A stretch of DNA of 64,000 nucleotides from Symbiodinium natans (Eukaryota; Sar; Dinophyceae; Suessiales; Symbiodiniaceae), in NCBI GenBank assembly GCA_905221605.1, contig CAJNDS010002692.1, positions 62,001 to 126,000 on the forward strand, in the 5' to 3' direction. Positions within the stretch are counted from its first letter, which is position 1, and each line of letters opens with the position of its first letter. Positions 44,461 to 55,785 of this stretch are shown in pieces. The position numbers were made by a program, and so were the translations under genes. Below the pieces are notes generated by a model. That model was not told the DNA's origin and searched no databases. It worked only from the letters and a program-made list of their open reading frames with translations.

Positions 44461-45112
44461 TGCCTCTCTCTCTTCCTCTCTTTCTCCTTCTCTCCTTCTC
44501 TCCTTCTCTCCTTCTCTCCTTCTCTCCTTCTCTCCTTCTCTCCTTCTCTCCTTCTCTCCTTCTCTCCTTCTCTCCTTCTCCCTTTCTCCCTTTCTCCCTT
44601 TCTCCCTTTCTCCCTTTCTCCCTTTCTCCCTTTCTCCCTTTCTCCCTTTCTCCCTTTCTCCCTTTCTCTCTTTCTCTCTTTCTCTCTTTCTCTCTTTCTC
44701 TCTTTCTCTCTTTCTCTCTTTCTCTCTTTCTCTCTTTCTCTCTTTCTCTCTTTCTCTCTTTCTCTCTTTCTCTCTTTCTCTCTTTCTCTCTTTATCTCTT
44801 TCTCTCTTTCTCTCTTTCTCTCTTTCTCTCTTTCTCTCTTTCTCTCTTTCTCTCTTTCTCTCTTTCTCTCTTTCTCCTTTCTCTCTTTCTCTCTTTCTCT
44901 CTTTCTCTTTTTCTGTCTTTCTCTCTTTCTCTCTTTCTCTCTTTCTCTCTTTCTCTCTTTCTCTCTTTCTCTCTTTCTCTCTTTCTCTCTTTCTCTCTTT
45001 CTCTCTTTCTCTCTGTCTCTATCTCCCTCTCTCTCTGTCTCTACCGGATGGAGGCTTCAAACGCTAGTCAACTGCTCTCGCTCTCTCTCTCTCTCTCTCT
45101 CTCCCTCTGCGC
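44461..45112. repeat. Long CT-rich octamer microsatellite
   Basis: About 550 bp of near-perfect 8-bp units in three successive blocks: CTCTCCTT (about 44485-44578), CTCCCTTT (about 44579-44664) and CTCTCTTT (about 44665-45010). Rare interruptions fall near 44793, 44874 and 44908. Plain CT runs follow to 45112. It is pyrimidine-pure on the plus strand and open in several frames, coding only for SLFLSF-like peptides, so long frames here are artefacts. Confidence 0.95.
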
Positions 45113-45239
45113 CTCTTTAAGAAAGCAAGAGGAAGGATGACACAGCACAAGGGACGGCCGCATGCTTCCTTTGTTGGGCGATCTTCATATTATAGCTGGT
45201 GATGGAAATGAGTCTGCGAAGGGTGTGAAGAAGCCCTAG

Positions 45240-45318
45240 CTGTCTCTCTCTCACTCTCACTCTCACTCTCGCTCTCGCTCTCGCTCTCGCTCTCGCTCTC
45301 ACTCTCACCCGAACTCTC
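45240..45318. repeat. CTCACT/CTCGCT hexamer microsatellite
   Basis: Blocks of ctcact and ctcgct hexamers in sequence; on the minus strand this gives alternating Arg/Val or Glu/Ser frames that are not real proteins. Confidence 0.9.
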
Positions 45319-45329
45319 ACTCGCTGGTA

Positions 45330-46140
45330 GCCACATCTGCGACGCCTCCAGGCAAAGCTGGATGCAGCAACCCCGAGGTCTCAGCCTCACTTTGGTCTGT
45401 GACCGCCTGGGCCGAATCGCAGGGAATCGCCGATTTCACAGAGCACAGCATGCCCAGCATGCCCAGCCTTGAGACCTGTTGGAAGCCCTGCCCAAAGCGA
45501 TGCACCGGCACCCCCCAGGAGCATTCAAATGTTTTAACTCCCCTTGAGCTATTTGAGCTGGGCTGGCCTTGCTGGACTTGAGCAAGAACTGAAAGCCTGG
45601 CGCAGTGCAGAATCATCCATCTGACGGTTTCGTCTGTTTCAAACTACGCCTGCTGGGTGCCGGTATCGCAGATGGCTTACCCGTGGGCAGCTGTAAGGAC
45701 TCCAAATTACATTCCGTATGGTTCCGTGATGTTCCGTGTGACCGACTGCCTTCCCTCCAAGGAGACCTCATGGGTCCGAAGGTTGCGCTCAAAGAGCCCG
45801 AGGACCTGAGGAAGTGGGCCGTGATCAGGCAGCCCTCCTCCGCTAGGGAGTGAGGGGGCATAGACTCTATAGACCCTGGAGAGATGCCACCGACGTCCGC
45901 GTGCAATAGAGCCACGCTACGCAATCCCGCGGCCCCTTTTTGCACTCAAATCCTTGCGCGCGCAAGATAGCTTCTGGAACCTTAAAGTCAATAAGGACAG
46001 TAGGCAGACAGAAGCACCACAACATTCCACAACAGCAGATTGCTGAGTCGAGGCTGAGACGTGCTAGTCACTAATTACTGTATCGGCCCTCTCGGCGCCA
46101 AACAAGGGACCGTGACTTTCTGTGCCACACTGAGCCTCTA
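45330..46140. other. No assigned gene
   Basis: Short frames on both strands, no motif recognised, no further repeats. Confidence 0.3.
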
Positions 46141-46155
46141 AGTCACACTAAGACA

Positions 46156-46463
46156 TTAAGCGCTTCTTTCCTTCGGCCTGGAGCGGGGACTTCGTGCCAC
46201 CTCAGACTTCGCTCTTGGCCTGGCAAGCAGATGTGCGACAGGCAGCCAACACGGGCAAAGCACAAAGCGATGAAGGCAGAGGCTGAGCACACAGCAACAA
46301 AGAATAAACACATGCGCTTTGGCAATACCACCGCCACTGTCAAGTGTGCCGGGAGGATCCTTGGCCTCGACCTCTTTCGGCGCGTCTTCCTGGCACACGA
46401 TCATTGGACGCTGCCATTTCATCTCACAAAGTGACCAGCCTTGAGGAACATGTATGTGGTCAC
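46156..46463 (-). CDS. Hypothetical open frame
   Basis: Following a TGTGCAGCAG acceptor near 46464, the minus strand reads DHIHVPQGWSLCEMKWQRPM, then IVCQEDAPKEVEAKDPPGTL and a hydrophobic segment (HVFILCCCVLSLCLHRFVLC) before a stop at 46156. The hydrophobic piece may be a membrane helix. Its phase does not fit the donor of the exon at 46917-47017, so they may not be joined directly. Unassigned. Confidence 0.3.
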
Positions 46464-46916
46464 CTGCTGCACAAAGAAAGTGAGGGGAAGCAATCCGGGA
46501 GATGCTAGTAGTGCGGTTCATGCCGAGTTGAAGGTTCAGGCTGCAACGATGCGACTGAGAATTATCTCAGGGATCTCAGACAAGAAGCAGTAGTTCAGGG
46601 CTTTGAGGGCTCGGAGTGTTTTCGACGTACATAACTCTATAACCTATAACCCTAGAGCTTCTTGGTGCTTTCTTTGGCTGTCAACAGTCAATTGCGAACT
46701 GAGTGCGACACTGTCATCACCACTGCCAACATCGCAAGGAAGGTTTGGATCTGCGCGGCAACCATCACTAACAGCTGATTACGATACTGAAGTGTAAGGT
46801 TCCAACTTCTCACTTTGACACGCAGCGACGCATTCCACTCTGAATGCAAGCTAGTTACGTACCGAAATCCGAAGCCCCCACAGATAGATAAGAGTCCACC
46901 GCACTTCCGTACTTAC

Positions 46917-47017
46917 AGTTGGGTGAGGCCTTCTTGGACGGTCTGGGGGAGGGAGGGGGGGGCTGCCTCAAACTGTTTGCCAAAGAATGGCAGAAACACT
47001 TGGAAGGCGTAGATGAC
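46917..47017 (-). CDS. Hydrophobic exon with canonical splice sites, unassigned
   Basis: An exon of 101 nt lies between a TTGAAGCAG acceptor and a perfect gtaagt donor. It reads VIYAFQVFLPFFGKQFEAAP, then PSLPQTVQEGLTQ. The splice signals are among the clearest in the window and the peptide is membrane-like. An upstream stretch near 47280-47130 is open in two frames (FVCVHDASKQVLDSIMKTIG in one, PMPANLFASMMPRSRFWTPL in the other) and may contain the previous exon. Family not recognised. Confidence 0.45.
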
Positions 47018-47319
47018 CTGCTTCAAGGCTGAGGCAAAGAAAACACAAGCACGAGAGCTCAGCAGCATTGACCTACGAAAACCCTACGCCTGTGACCCTC
47101 GCTTGTCTAACAGAGCGCCGATTCTGCTACAGGTGTTTGGGATGCTGAGACAGCCAAGGTGTGGTTCTGAGCTAGCGACCAGAACAGCAACGGCCTCCCC
47201 AATGGTCTTCATAATGGAGTCCAGAACCTGCTTCGAGGCATCATGGACGCAAACAAATTTGCAGGCATGGGTGCTCTGGCGACAAAACTGATGCACTGGT
47301 AGCATGGACGAACGCAATC

Positions 47320-48020
47320 GGATGCTCTGGCCACATATGGATGTAATCCGCCAAGGCCGGAGGCCTGAGGCGTTTAGATCCAGGTCTAGGGAACGCTTTA
47401 CCCTTCCCTTTCTCCATCTTCCCCCACCCCCCTTACCCCACGTGAACCCTTAATTCACATCGGTTTGCCGAGCCGGCTTCGCGTTAGCAGTTAAATCCGC
47501 CGAGGCCTGGGGCCGAAAGGTGTCTGGGTTGTGAGAACAGGCACCCTCCCCAAGCCAAAACCACCCTTTTTTTGCCTGGAATGGGTACCCCCCGTAGGGG
47601 ATCGGGAGCTGAAAGCGGACGGTTTGCCGGGACCAGGGCGCCCCACCCCCCCACCCCCCCCTTCGCGGGTGTTTCTCGCGGAAACACCGTTGAGGGTTTC
47701 GGGTTTCCTCACAGCCTCCCCAAATAGCCAAATAGCTTTGAGCCCTGGCATTTTCTTGGGGTGTTTTTGTAGGCGAGAGGTTTTGCAGCCCCGCCCACAG
47801 CTCCGCGAGCTGCATTGCGCATTAAAATCCGTCGAGGCCTCAGATTTTAACAAGAAGTGTACGAGGCCGCTTTTTTGGCCCGGATTGGGTACCCCGGAGT
47901 CGGCCACTCTCCAGACTTCCCCCCCCGTAAGATGGACACTTAAAGGCTATGCTGCACGTGCGTGCCTTGTAAACAAATACTTTACAAAGGAAACACCCGC
48001 AGAATAGACGCAACGCACCC
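47320..48020. other. C/G-rich spacer with diverged duplicated module
   Basis: No gene recognised. The words aaatccgccgaggcct and ggtacccc recur in the same order in 47490-47595 and 47822-47900 with intervening divergence. The word gccgagccggcttcgcgttagc (split here over 47468-47489) has a near copy at 48803-48824. Confidence 0.45.
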
Positions 48021-48030
48021 TTAGCATCGC

Positions 48031-48245
48031 GTGGAGGGCGCGGAGGGCGCGGAGGGCGCGGAGGGCGCGGAGGGCGCGGAGGTCGCGGAGGGTGCGGAGG
48101 GTGCGAAAGGCGCGGAGGGCGCGCAGGGCGCGGAGGGCGCGGAGGGCGCGGACGGCAGGGCGCGGAGCGCGCGGAGGGCGCGGAGCGGGCGGGGGGCGCG
48201 GAGCGTCGCGGAGCGGCGCGGAGCGGCGCGGAGCGGCGCGGAGGG
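48031..48245. repeat. GC-rich 9-10 bp minisatellite
   Basis: Tandem gcggagggc units (9 bp) continue as gcggagcggc units (10 bp). The plus strand reads through as EGAEGA repeats and the minus as RALRAL, so the open frames are not evidence of a gene. Strongly purine-skewed and C-poor on the plus strand. Confidence 0.9.
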
Positions 48246-48259
48246 GCGTCAAAGTTGCT

Positions 48260-48640
48260 GAGCGCTTCTGTCCGAAACTAGTACATGAGCTATATGGATC
48301 AAAGCACTTTAAAGAATTCGAGCAAACGGAATGTCACGCTCCCCATCCGTGCTCCCCCCCCGAACCCCCGTCCGTCAACCTCCAGGCATGGTCCACGCCT
48401 CCTCACGCCACCCCTCTCCCAGCAGAATGTTCCGAACCCCCTCCCTTGAACGTGTCGTCTCCGCGGCCTCCCGTCAAAATGTTGACCGTCTCCTCTTCGT
48501 GGCCTCTTTCGCCAAAAAGCGATCCGACAGAACGCCTTCCGCGTTGAAGCGCCCAAAAAAGAACCCAAGAATAGAATTGGTTTTCGAGAAGAATACAAGA
48601 AAACAAAGAGCACGCGCAGAATAGACGTTAAGTGTCCAAG
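48260..48640. other. No assigned gene
   Basis: Plus-strand frames of about 97 codons (48331-48624) and minus frames overlap; proline/serine/arginine-rich, no motif. Confidence 0.3.
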
Positions 48641-48643
48641 GCA

Positions 48644-48772
48644 CCCCCCCCCTTGCCCCCTTTTCCCCCCTGGCCCCTCCCCTTGCCCCCTTCCCCTTGC
48701 CCCCCCCCCCTCCCCCCCCCCCCCCCCCCCCCCTCCCCCCCCCCCCCCCCCCCCCCCCCTGCCACCTTCCCC
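48644..48772. repeat. C-rich homopolymer tract
   Basis: Nearly pure C with a few T and CCTTG interruptions, including uninterrupted runs of about 20 C near 48740. Likely a slippage-prone site, and an assembly error here is possible. Confidence 0.9.
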
Positions 48773-48829
48773 TCCTCACCCCCACTGCCGTCTCGGTACT
48801 CTTGCCGAGGCGGCCTCGCGTTAGCGAAA

Positions 48830-49440
48830 AAAATACTACTGTTACGGTAGGAGCATGAACGCTGTTCGGGGGTGGATGCTCTGTATCCCCCGCTGCAGCC
48901 ATGAAGCGCTGCGCGGGAAGGGCAGCCCTACACCCTCAACCCGATAGCAAAACTTGGCGAAAGCACCAGATTAGGAAGCTGTTTCCTCCGAGACCCTTCA
49001 TCCCCAAACTGATTGCGAGAAACTATCAACAAAAGCTCCTGCACATGTAGTTTGAAAACTTGAACGATGACATTGAGCTGCACAGAGCGCGCACTGTATC
49101 GTTGTCTTGAGTCCTAAACCCTCGAAGCCCCAAACTTTAGGGGATGTTACCTGGCACGGGCGCATGAAAACCACCACTGGGCAAGACGCCTTCAGAAGGG
49201 TCATGGTCAGGACTGTCTTCACGGAGAAAGACAGCACGACCTGTCTGCTTCAAATGCGAGCACTGCTGTCATGAACTTGAGTTCAGTTAGTTATTAAGCA
49301 TAAGCCGGCAATCAGGTTACAACGAAAAGCTAAAAAAAGAGAGGTTTGCTTAACGCATCTCAGGCCGACCCTGTCCCCAGCTTGCTCAGGGCCAATAGAA
49401 CTGTCTGGGGGTAAACAACTGGACCCACAACAGCATGAAG
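48830..49440. other. No assigned gene
   Basis: No motif recognised on either strand. Telomere-like words (cctaaaccctcgaagccccaa) occur once near 49110. Confidence 0.3.
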
Positions 49441-50002
49441 TCAACTCATCTTTCGTCCCTCCCACCACAACCCTGCAGATCTAAACTCGCGCGTTGTCGC
49501 GCTATGGTCTTGAGGCGCAAGGGGTCTGGGCTTGCCTGCACACTTTTCAGGGTTGCGTGCTAGCACAAGTGGGGGGTCGTATTGGGCATTTCTGAGACAC
49601 AGTTGCTGTTGATCGAACCACACCAAACTCAAGGCAATGTGCTCTTCCATCTCACACCGTACATAATGCACACTGACACAAAGCTTCATCTCCTTGCAGT
49701 CTTGTCGCGAGCCACGTCGCTGAGTTCCATCCATGGAAGAAGGCAGACGAAGAAATAAGAACCTGGCAAACATCAAGTGCTGCCCAACGAAGCACTCGCA
49801 GTCAGAGGCTTTGCCACAAAATGCCACAAAATGGGATGGCCCTCGGCTCGAACATAGCAGCCAAAATCAAGGAGAACACGCCTTGGCAAGTGGCAGACTG
49901 TGAAGAATTGACCAACCAGCCGCTCTTGCCCGAAACTTCTGAGAAAGCTGCCCCAAGAGAAGAACATCTGGTTGAGCTGGACCTGGGTTGAAAGCTAGAC
50001 AC
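49441..50002 (-). CDS. Hypothetical exons, frame ambiguous
   Basis: Three minus frames are open in succession. One reads NQMFFSWGSFLRSFGQERLV then GQFFTVCHLPRRVLLDFGCY. Another over the same bases reads GVFSLILAAMFEPRAIPFCG. Further left a frame reads ECFVGQHLMFARFLFLRLPS. Hydrophobic composition suggests a membrane protein, but I cannot choose a frame. Confidence 0.28.
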
Positions 50003-50719
50003 TGCGCAAGTGCGCGCACCAAAGGCAGCTGCCTATCAAGCTTGGAGTTACGCTGCCTGCTTTAACTTGCAAGTGCATTAACCAACTCATGCATCACTCC
50101 AGTCTCTTTTTTGTTTCTTCTTGTCTTCTCATGGTTGGATATCTTTCAGCGAGACGCTGCAGCGCCAAGCTCTCGGTTGAGCACAGGCGGAAAGAGCAAA
50201 AATGAGAAGCAGCACAAGGATGGAACCAGGGGTTTGGACAACGACGCTTGGCAGAATCCGTTCAAACAACCCCGTTCATCGCAAGTGCAGAATGGGCTGT
50301 GGCGCCTCCCTTAAACTCCATGTCAGACCTTCATTTTGGAGCCTTGGCTCTTACTCACAGCTCGATGCGAACCTGACCCAGCTACACAAATGACGGCTTG
50401 ACACGGTGAAGAGCCACCCACCAGCCTTGATTGGTGCACCATAGTGAATGCCATAGTGTCATCGCGCAGATGCACTGACCTGCGGACGACCTTGAAGACC
50501 CTAACATCTGATCTGTCGTTGCAGACCTGGAAGTGAAGCAGTGCTGGTGCTGCTCGGAAGACGACATCAACACATGTAGCAAACTTGTCGTAGATCTCTG
50601 CTTTTTAGCTTTTTCGATTGGAGATTGAACTCTCCTCACGGCAGAAGCGCCGAAGTTCAACATGTGTCAACGACCGCCTCTTCTTCTACACTCAGATCAA
50701 TCTCAGCCACCCACTGCCC

Positions 50720-51040
50720 TTACAGGTTTGGCTGAGGCAGGCGGATTTCCTGTGCGTCCGGACAGCCAAATGTGCTGTCCATGACCGACTCCATCCACGA
50801 GTGCATGCCACCCAGGATGAGGTTGCGGTCCAAAAAACTGGATGCAATGCCGGCACAAGCCTCCCAAAACGGCCAATCCGGCCCTTCCTGTGTTAAGCCA
50901 ATAGAAAGTGCGTCTTTGGTTGGTTGAACATATGGGAACATGGAGTTCTGGGCAGCTCGATTCGGCAGACAGAGTTGCAAAGGGCAAAAATCTGTGCAAC
51001 GATTCATTGAACTCCCACCGCTCTTGAAACACAAGCCCAA
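50720..51040 (-). CDS. Hypothetical exon
   Basis: A minus frame of 106 codons reads DALSIGLTQEGPDWPFWEAC, then AGIASSFLDRNLILGGMHSW, which looks like genuine protein. An overlapping minus frame (51032-50703) is open as well but more irregular. No family recognised. Confidence 0.3.
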   Translation of the reverse strand: MGLCFKSGGSSMNRCTDFCPLQLCLPNRAAQNSMFPYVQPTKDALSIGLTQEGPDWPFWEACAGIASSFLDRNLILGGMHSWMESVMDSTFGCPDAQEIRLPQPNL

Positions 51041-51429
51041 GCTGGCCTCAAAAGCTTAGCAACAGCAACTGATCATGTTCATGATCGTCGTTCAATGCTC
51101 GGATCGGAACCCAGCGTTTTAGAGAAAACGCGGGAGCCGCCAGCCATGTCCGACGTCTGACTGACAGATTCCACAACGGGGGACTCAACTGTTGATGTCG
51201 CCGCAAGATGTAGCCTATGTTCGCATGGATTTCCATGCGCTCGAATCGCTCCGCAAGCGACAGAGCCCTGGACGCCAGTTGAACAGGGACCACCGTTCGA
51301 TCGCCCTGTTCCTCAGGTCCTCAGGCCCGCCTTATGTGGCAAACTGCTGAAAGGGGCCAGGTGCTGCGCCAGAGTTTTTCGTCGGTCTCCGCATGAAAGG
51401 CGTAGCATACTTAGCCACTAGGTGTAATC

Positions 51430-51444
51430 CGTTTTCTCTATATG

Positions 51445-51475
<31 letters not shown>

Positions 51476-52080
51476 CACATGTAAATAACATATATATATA
51501 TATATATATTACATCATAATACGTATTTTGAAGCCTTGCAAGCTTGCTTTTTACAGAGGATCAATGTCCTAAAGAGGACGTGCATCAACAGGACATGCAA
51601 ATTCTTTTCAAACCCGTCATGCGAGCATTATGCTTGCAACTGAGGGAGGCTCGGCTTTTTAGCTGTTGAAGCCATGCAAGCTTGCTTTGTAAAGATGGGG
51701 CGGAGACGTCCATGTCCTCTACGAAGGTTTACTATGTTTACATGTACGCATACGTAACAGCTGCAAATTCATGTGTGTATTTGCACTTTCATATGCATTA
51801 TATGTGTATACATATATAGTTATTTACCTATCTATTTATCTATATATTTGTCATGTTTACATGTTTCATGGTAGATATGTCTCTTGTAGTCTCATACATT
51901 ATACTGTATGAAAGTGTACTTTCCAAAATAATGGGTTAAATATGAACACAAATAATGTTATCACCACCAACACCAACAAAACAATAACAAACAAAAAGAC
52001 AACTAGAGGCCAAGCCAGGAACCCAAAACAAACTGAACAAATGACGAAACCTGCATGCTGCCTTCAGTACAACCACCCCA
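51430..52080. repeat. AT-rich island with TA microsatellites and a diverged duplication
   Basis: TA runs lie at about 51457-51475 and 51491-51510, and most of 51430-51970 is far more AT-rich than the rest of the window. A module of about 55 bp (gaagcc(t/a)tgcaagcttgct ... tgtcct) occurs at 51528-51575 and again at 51668-51722. No gene recognised. Confidence 0.7.
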
Positions 52081-52139
52081 TCATGATCCCTCGCCGATTC
52101 GTTGCCCACTCACGCCCCCCTTCTTGCTCCCGATCTCAC

Positions 52140-52268
52140 GGGGCCCAGCGCCCCGGGGCCCAGCGCCCCGGGGCCCAGCGCCCCGGGGCCCAGCGCCCCG
52201 AGGCCCAGCGCCCCGAAGGTTAGCGGTTCGGGGCCCAGCGCCTCGCCCCACCCCCCCCCCCCCCCCCC
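52140..52268. repeat. 15-bp near-palindromic minisatellite followed by a C-tract
   Basis: About six copies of ggggcccagcgcccc, whose GGGGC and GCCCC ends can pair, then a C run at 52246-52268. Plus-strand reading gives PGPSA repeats. Confidence 0.9.
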
Positions 52269-52504
52269 GCCCCCATTTCCAAACGCAATGCTCGCATGAC
52301 TGACGGGCTTGGGAAGGATTCACACATTTTCTTAATGCAAGTCCTCTTTATGACATGATCTTCTTTTTCAGAGCAAGGGCTTCAAATGTTTATATTTATG
52401 TCTGTCTTTCTTCTTTCCGTCTTTGTTTCTGTCGTTCTTTCTGTATGTTCTCTCTTTGTAAACCACTTCTTTTCGAACCCCTCTGTTGCCTCTAGATTGT
52501 AAGC

Positions 52505-52612
52505 GGACAAAACCGCCATTTCCTCTATATGTTGACAGGAAAACACCTCCATTTCCGTTGTATTCTACTAGGAAAACCTCGATTTCCCCTGTATTTCAAT
52601 AGGAAACTCTTA
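52505..52612. repeat. Degenerate tandem repeat of about 30 bp
   Basis: Three to four units of the type (c/a)aaaac.cc..atttcc followed by tgtatt and (a/t)agg, seen at 52509, 52540 and 52573. Divergence between units is high. Confidence 0.55.
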
Positions 52613-52639
52613 GACAAAAAACCCAAAACATCAAAATCA

Positions 52640-54310
52640 ATCCACAATAGACGTGCGTGTGTGTGTGTGTGCGACTGCGTGCACGAGCACGAGACACATG
52701 GTTGACGGCACAGCCCCCTGCCACCACTTGAAAGTCAGAGCAGTTGCCTGAATCGAGGAACACGCAATGGCACCTGATGGTGCAATGTGGAAAACAAGAC
52801 ATTCATGAAGGCTCGATGAGGCCTTCTCCCTACCAGACTGGACTGCAGAGGCAGTCTGCCGGAGCGGGTTGGTCCTGCCAGTGCTAGTCTGCCTGGAGGG
52901 ATGCAGCTCACGGATTCACTCTCTGCTGCCAAAAGGTGTCGAGAAGCCCAAACGAGACCAAAGTTCAACATTGAAGGATTTCGACTGATTCTGTCTAGAC
53001 ACCTTATGAAGATGCATGAAGATGCACTCCAAAGAGAGCATGGAGTGCATGCCCTAGATTGGAAACACCGTTTATTGCTGACAAGGACCGGTGGGCAGGG
53101 GGCAAAAGACTGCCCGCCTGCACCTACCAGTCGAAGTGACACTCAGCGGTGTGTCCCTGAAAAAGACAACCTATACTCAGCAGGTCTGCAGAATAGGGGA
53201 CTGTCCAGTCATGCTCGGACTGTCAGTCATGCGAAAGGCTGGCAGACCCGACCTACAAAATACCCTCGAGGCCCTGTTGCTTTTGGGGCCGCGGCGCGGG
53301 GCGATTTCTACGATACAAACTGCGTCTCCGGGCGGGCGTACAGCTCAAAGCCCAGGCACGCCAAAATTGCCCTGTAGGGCATCCCTCTAAAATGTGGGCA
53401 TGGCCATGCAGGCAACAACTTAGCTGTGCTTCAAGGTTCCGGTCAAAGATTGCAGCGCGCTCACAGAGGACATGCACACTTATCACTTTACAAAATCAAC
53501 TTGCAACTGAGCAGGTCTGAAGGAGTGTCTCCGCCAGCAAATCCTCTGGGCCTGCTGACTGCATTTCTTTGACAAATGACTCAAGGTGCTACCACTTGGC
53601 CATCCTTGGCCCGTCTTCGATGAGGATGCAACTACTGGGACGTGGTCCCTCAACACAAGCTGGGCCGACTAAAGCGGTGGATGGACGGGGCACGTTTCAT
53701 TTCAGCCACTGCCCTCTGCGGTGCAGACTGCTTGCGACAAGCTTTGCGGAAAAGACTTCGTCGTTCCACAAGCACAGCGGCAAATGGAAAAGCATGTGCT
53801 GCTTAAGCACACAACGGCAAAACTGAAGTGCGCGCTGTTTCGTTGCAATTGCCGTGCTTGTGTCGCTCTGTGCTAGACTTGTCGAACTTGTGGTGCGCCG
53901 CAGAAGACATCACTGACATACACGCGCACAAACACAGAGACACGTACACACGTTTACGGTATGGTCATCCTGCGGTGCCTCTGTACCATAGGCAGGACCG
54001 AAGTACACGAACATCTCTTAAGTACAACTCAAACACAACTCTCCAAAGTGTTCACTGCACTACTGCATTACTGCATTGCCATCCACGCAAAAGGGCCCAG
54101 GCAGAACATGGTGGCATGCGATGTACCGGCAAGTGCCATTTGCCTACTCATGGGCCACATGTCCTTACTCATGTCTCCCGCAGTGTCAGCATTTCACCAT
54201 GCTGCACAACTTGCACAGCAGCCATGTGTTTACGATAGCTGCTTTGCCACCATCTTCAAACTCTGATCTCGGATTGCTGGCTGCGTCAGTCACCTGTGCC
54301 ATCCTGTGCC
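52640..54310. other. No assigned gene
   Basis: Frames on both strands reach 100-158 codons (52901-53377 plus; 52735-53142 minus) without motifs. A short GT run lies at 52656-52671. Nothing can be called. Confidence 0.3.
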
Positions 54311-54314
54311 CCAG

Positions 54315-54776
54315 CTACCCATTCTGAGCCCAACCTAACAACACTCCAGCCCCAATAAAGGCCTTACAAGTACTTCCGCAATGCGCACGAGGAGCTGCAG
54401 CTGCGGAACCAAAACATCCCAAACCGGAAGAGGCACAGATGTCTGTCGCAGCGAATTTCAGAGCAGACCTTAGAGTGCACCGGGAATTTACAACAAAAGC
54501 AATGCCGCCCAAGAAATCGGTCTTTCGCCCCCTTTGCATCGGAACTTGCCTTTTCATTGCAAACACGCTACTGGGGTCGCCCCAAGGCAACGCACCCATG
54601 CCTTTCAGCCCCCAGAAGTTAACCCACGGCTGCAGAAGGCTCACTGGACAAAGCCAATCCCCAAGCAGACCCTGCGACGTCGCGAAAGGAAACCTGCCCG
54701 TTGTGCAGCTGCCTGGCCGTAAGGGTAGGGGTGTCCCACATCGATCCCTGAACAACTCTTGATAACCCACATACAA
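54315..54776 (-). CDS. Hypothetical open frame
   Basis: A 153-codon minus frame; its central part reads GDWLCPVSLLQPWVNFWGLK and DFLGGIAFVVNSRCTLRSAL. Composition is balanced and its orientation fits the cluster. A plus frame of 107 codons overlaps. No family recognised. Confidence 0.28.
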   Translation of the reverse strand: MYVGYQELFRDRCGTPLPLRPGSCTTGRFPFATSQGLLGDWLCPVSLLQPWVNFWGLKGMGALPWGDPSSVFAMKRQVPMQRGRKTDFLGGIAFVVNSRCTLRSALKFAATDICASSGLGCFGSAAAAPRAHCGSTCKAFIGAGVLLGWAQNG

Positions 54777-54850
54777 GTTCCAATGGAGGTGTCAGGTTAA
54801 TTGCAGGAGAAGTGTTCTTTGGAATGCAGTTGCATGGCTGTTCGGGGCGA

Positions 54851-55252
54851 CTACAATTTTGCAGCTTTCTCCTCCGCGGGATGCCGTTGCCCTTTGCATT
54901 TCATTTTAAACGTTGACGTGAAGCATAACGCGCATAGGCAGGTGCATGGCTCCATTGTGCGGCAGAACAAAATCGCACAGCGAACGTGCGTCGCGTGACG
55001 AATCGCTAAACCGCCAGAGGTCGCCAGTCCGCTCTCAAGCATCCACCAGGGTGGGGCACATTTTCTTGACGGAAACGCACACGAAATGCACGACAAATCG
55101 CCAGCGTGCATTCTCCCATGAACGCCGAAAGCACGCGACACAATGCGCCAAATGCGCCAAGGCCATACACCGAATACTCGACACTGCCAAGTACGCTGAA
55201 GGTCACCGAGCACACAGCCAATGGCTGCCGCCATGCTGCCACTGCCAGACAC
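54851..55252 (-). CDS. Hypothetical open frame
   Basis: Two minus frames overlap here (133 and 78 codons). The longer reads CVLGDLQRTWQCRVFGVWPW and then cysteine-rich sequence. Low support. It could be 3' sequence of the HAD-like gene lying to the right. Confidence 0.2.
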   Translation of the reverse strand: MSGSGSMAAAIGCVLGDLQRTWQCRVFGVWPWRIWRIVSRAFGVHGRMHAGDLSCISCAFPSRKCAPPWWMLESGLATSGGLAIRHATHVRCAILFCRTMEPCTCLCALCFTSTFKMKCKGQRHPAEEKAAKL

Positions 55253-55785
55253 GCTCGCCTAGCCGGTGGCCATCCGCAGACCTTGTGGAGCGGGGCTAGG
55301 CCGGGCTAGGCCGGGCAAATTGAAATTGCACAAATAGGCATGCTAGGCACACCAGGCGCAGACGTCCCATTCATGCCCAGGGCACCGGCGTTGTGTTTGA
55401 TTGAGAAAAATTCTACAACATGAACTCCAAGTCAGAGCCTTCATCCAGCCTCGCCAATTCAAAGCTTCAAAGCGCGAATGTCATTCTCGCACCTGGGAAC
55501 CCAAGGTCCGTCCGGCCTCCAGTAGATGTTGGTCGAATTGTTTGCCACCTGCTTGTAGCCTCAGCTTTTTTGAGCTTGAGCGTAAGGTCGGCTGTTGGTC
55601 TCGTGATGATGCATTCTGAGCGAGGTGCACAAGAGCATGGCACCCAACTGTTGCGAAAGGACTTCAGGCGATGGACTCTCCTCGCAGCGGTCAAGGAACA
55701 TGCATGAGGAATCAAACCCACTTGCAAGCCCTTTTCAAATCTCTTCGGCGACACATTTCGGCCGACCGACTGACTCGAACGGTCC

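Noticed and set aside
44364-45140. Two plus-strand frames of 235-258 codons rich in FLSFSLSLF
   Set aside because: They are translations of an 8-bp CT-rich microsatellite; no codon structure or conserved residue beyond the repeat.
48031-48547. Plus frames with EGAEGA repeats and minus frames with RALRAL repeats
   Set aside because: They arise from a 9-10 bp GC-rich minisatellite.
52055-52323. Frames with PGPSA/GPAPR repeats
   Set aside because: They follow the 15-bp ggggcccagcgcccc array and the C-tract.
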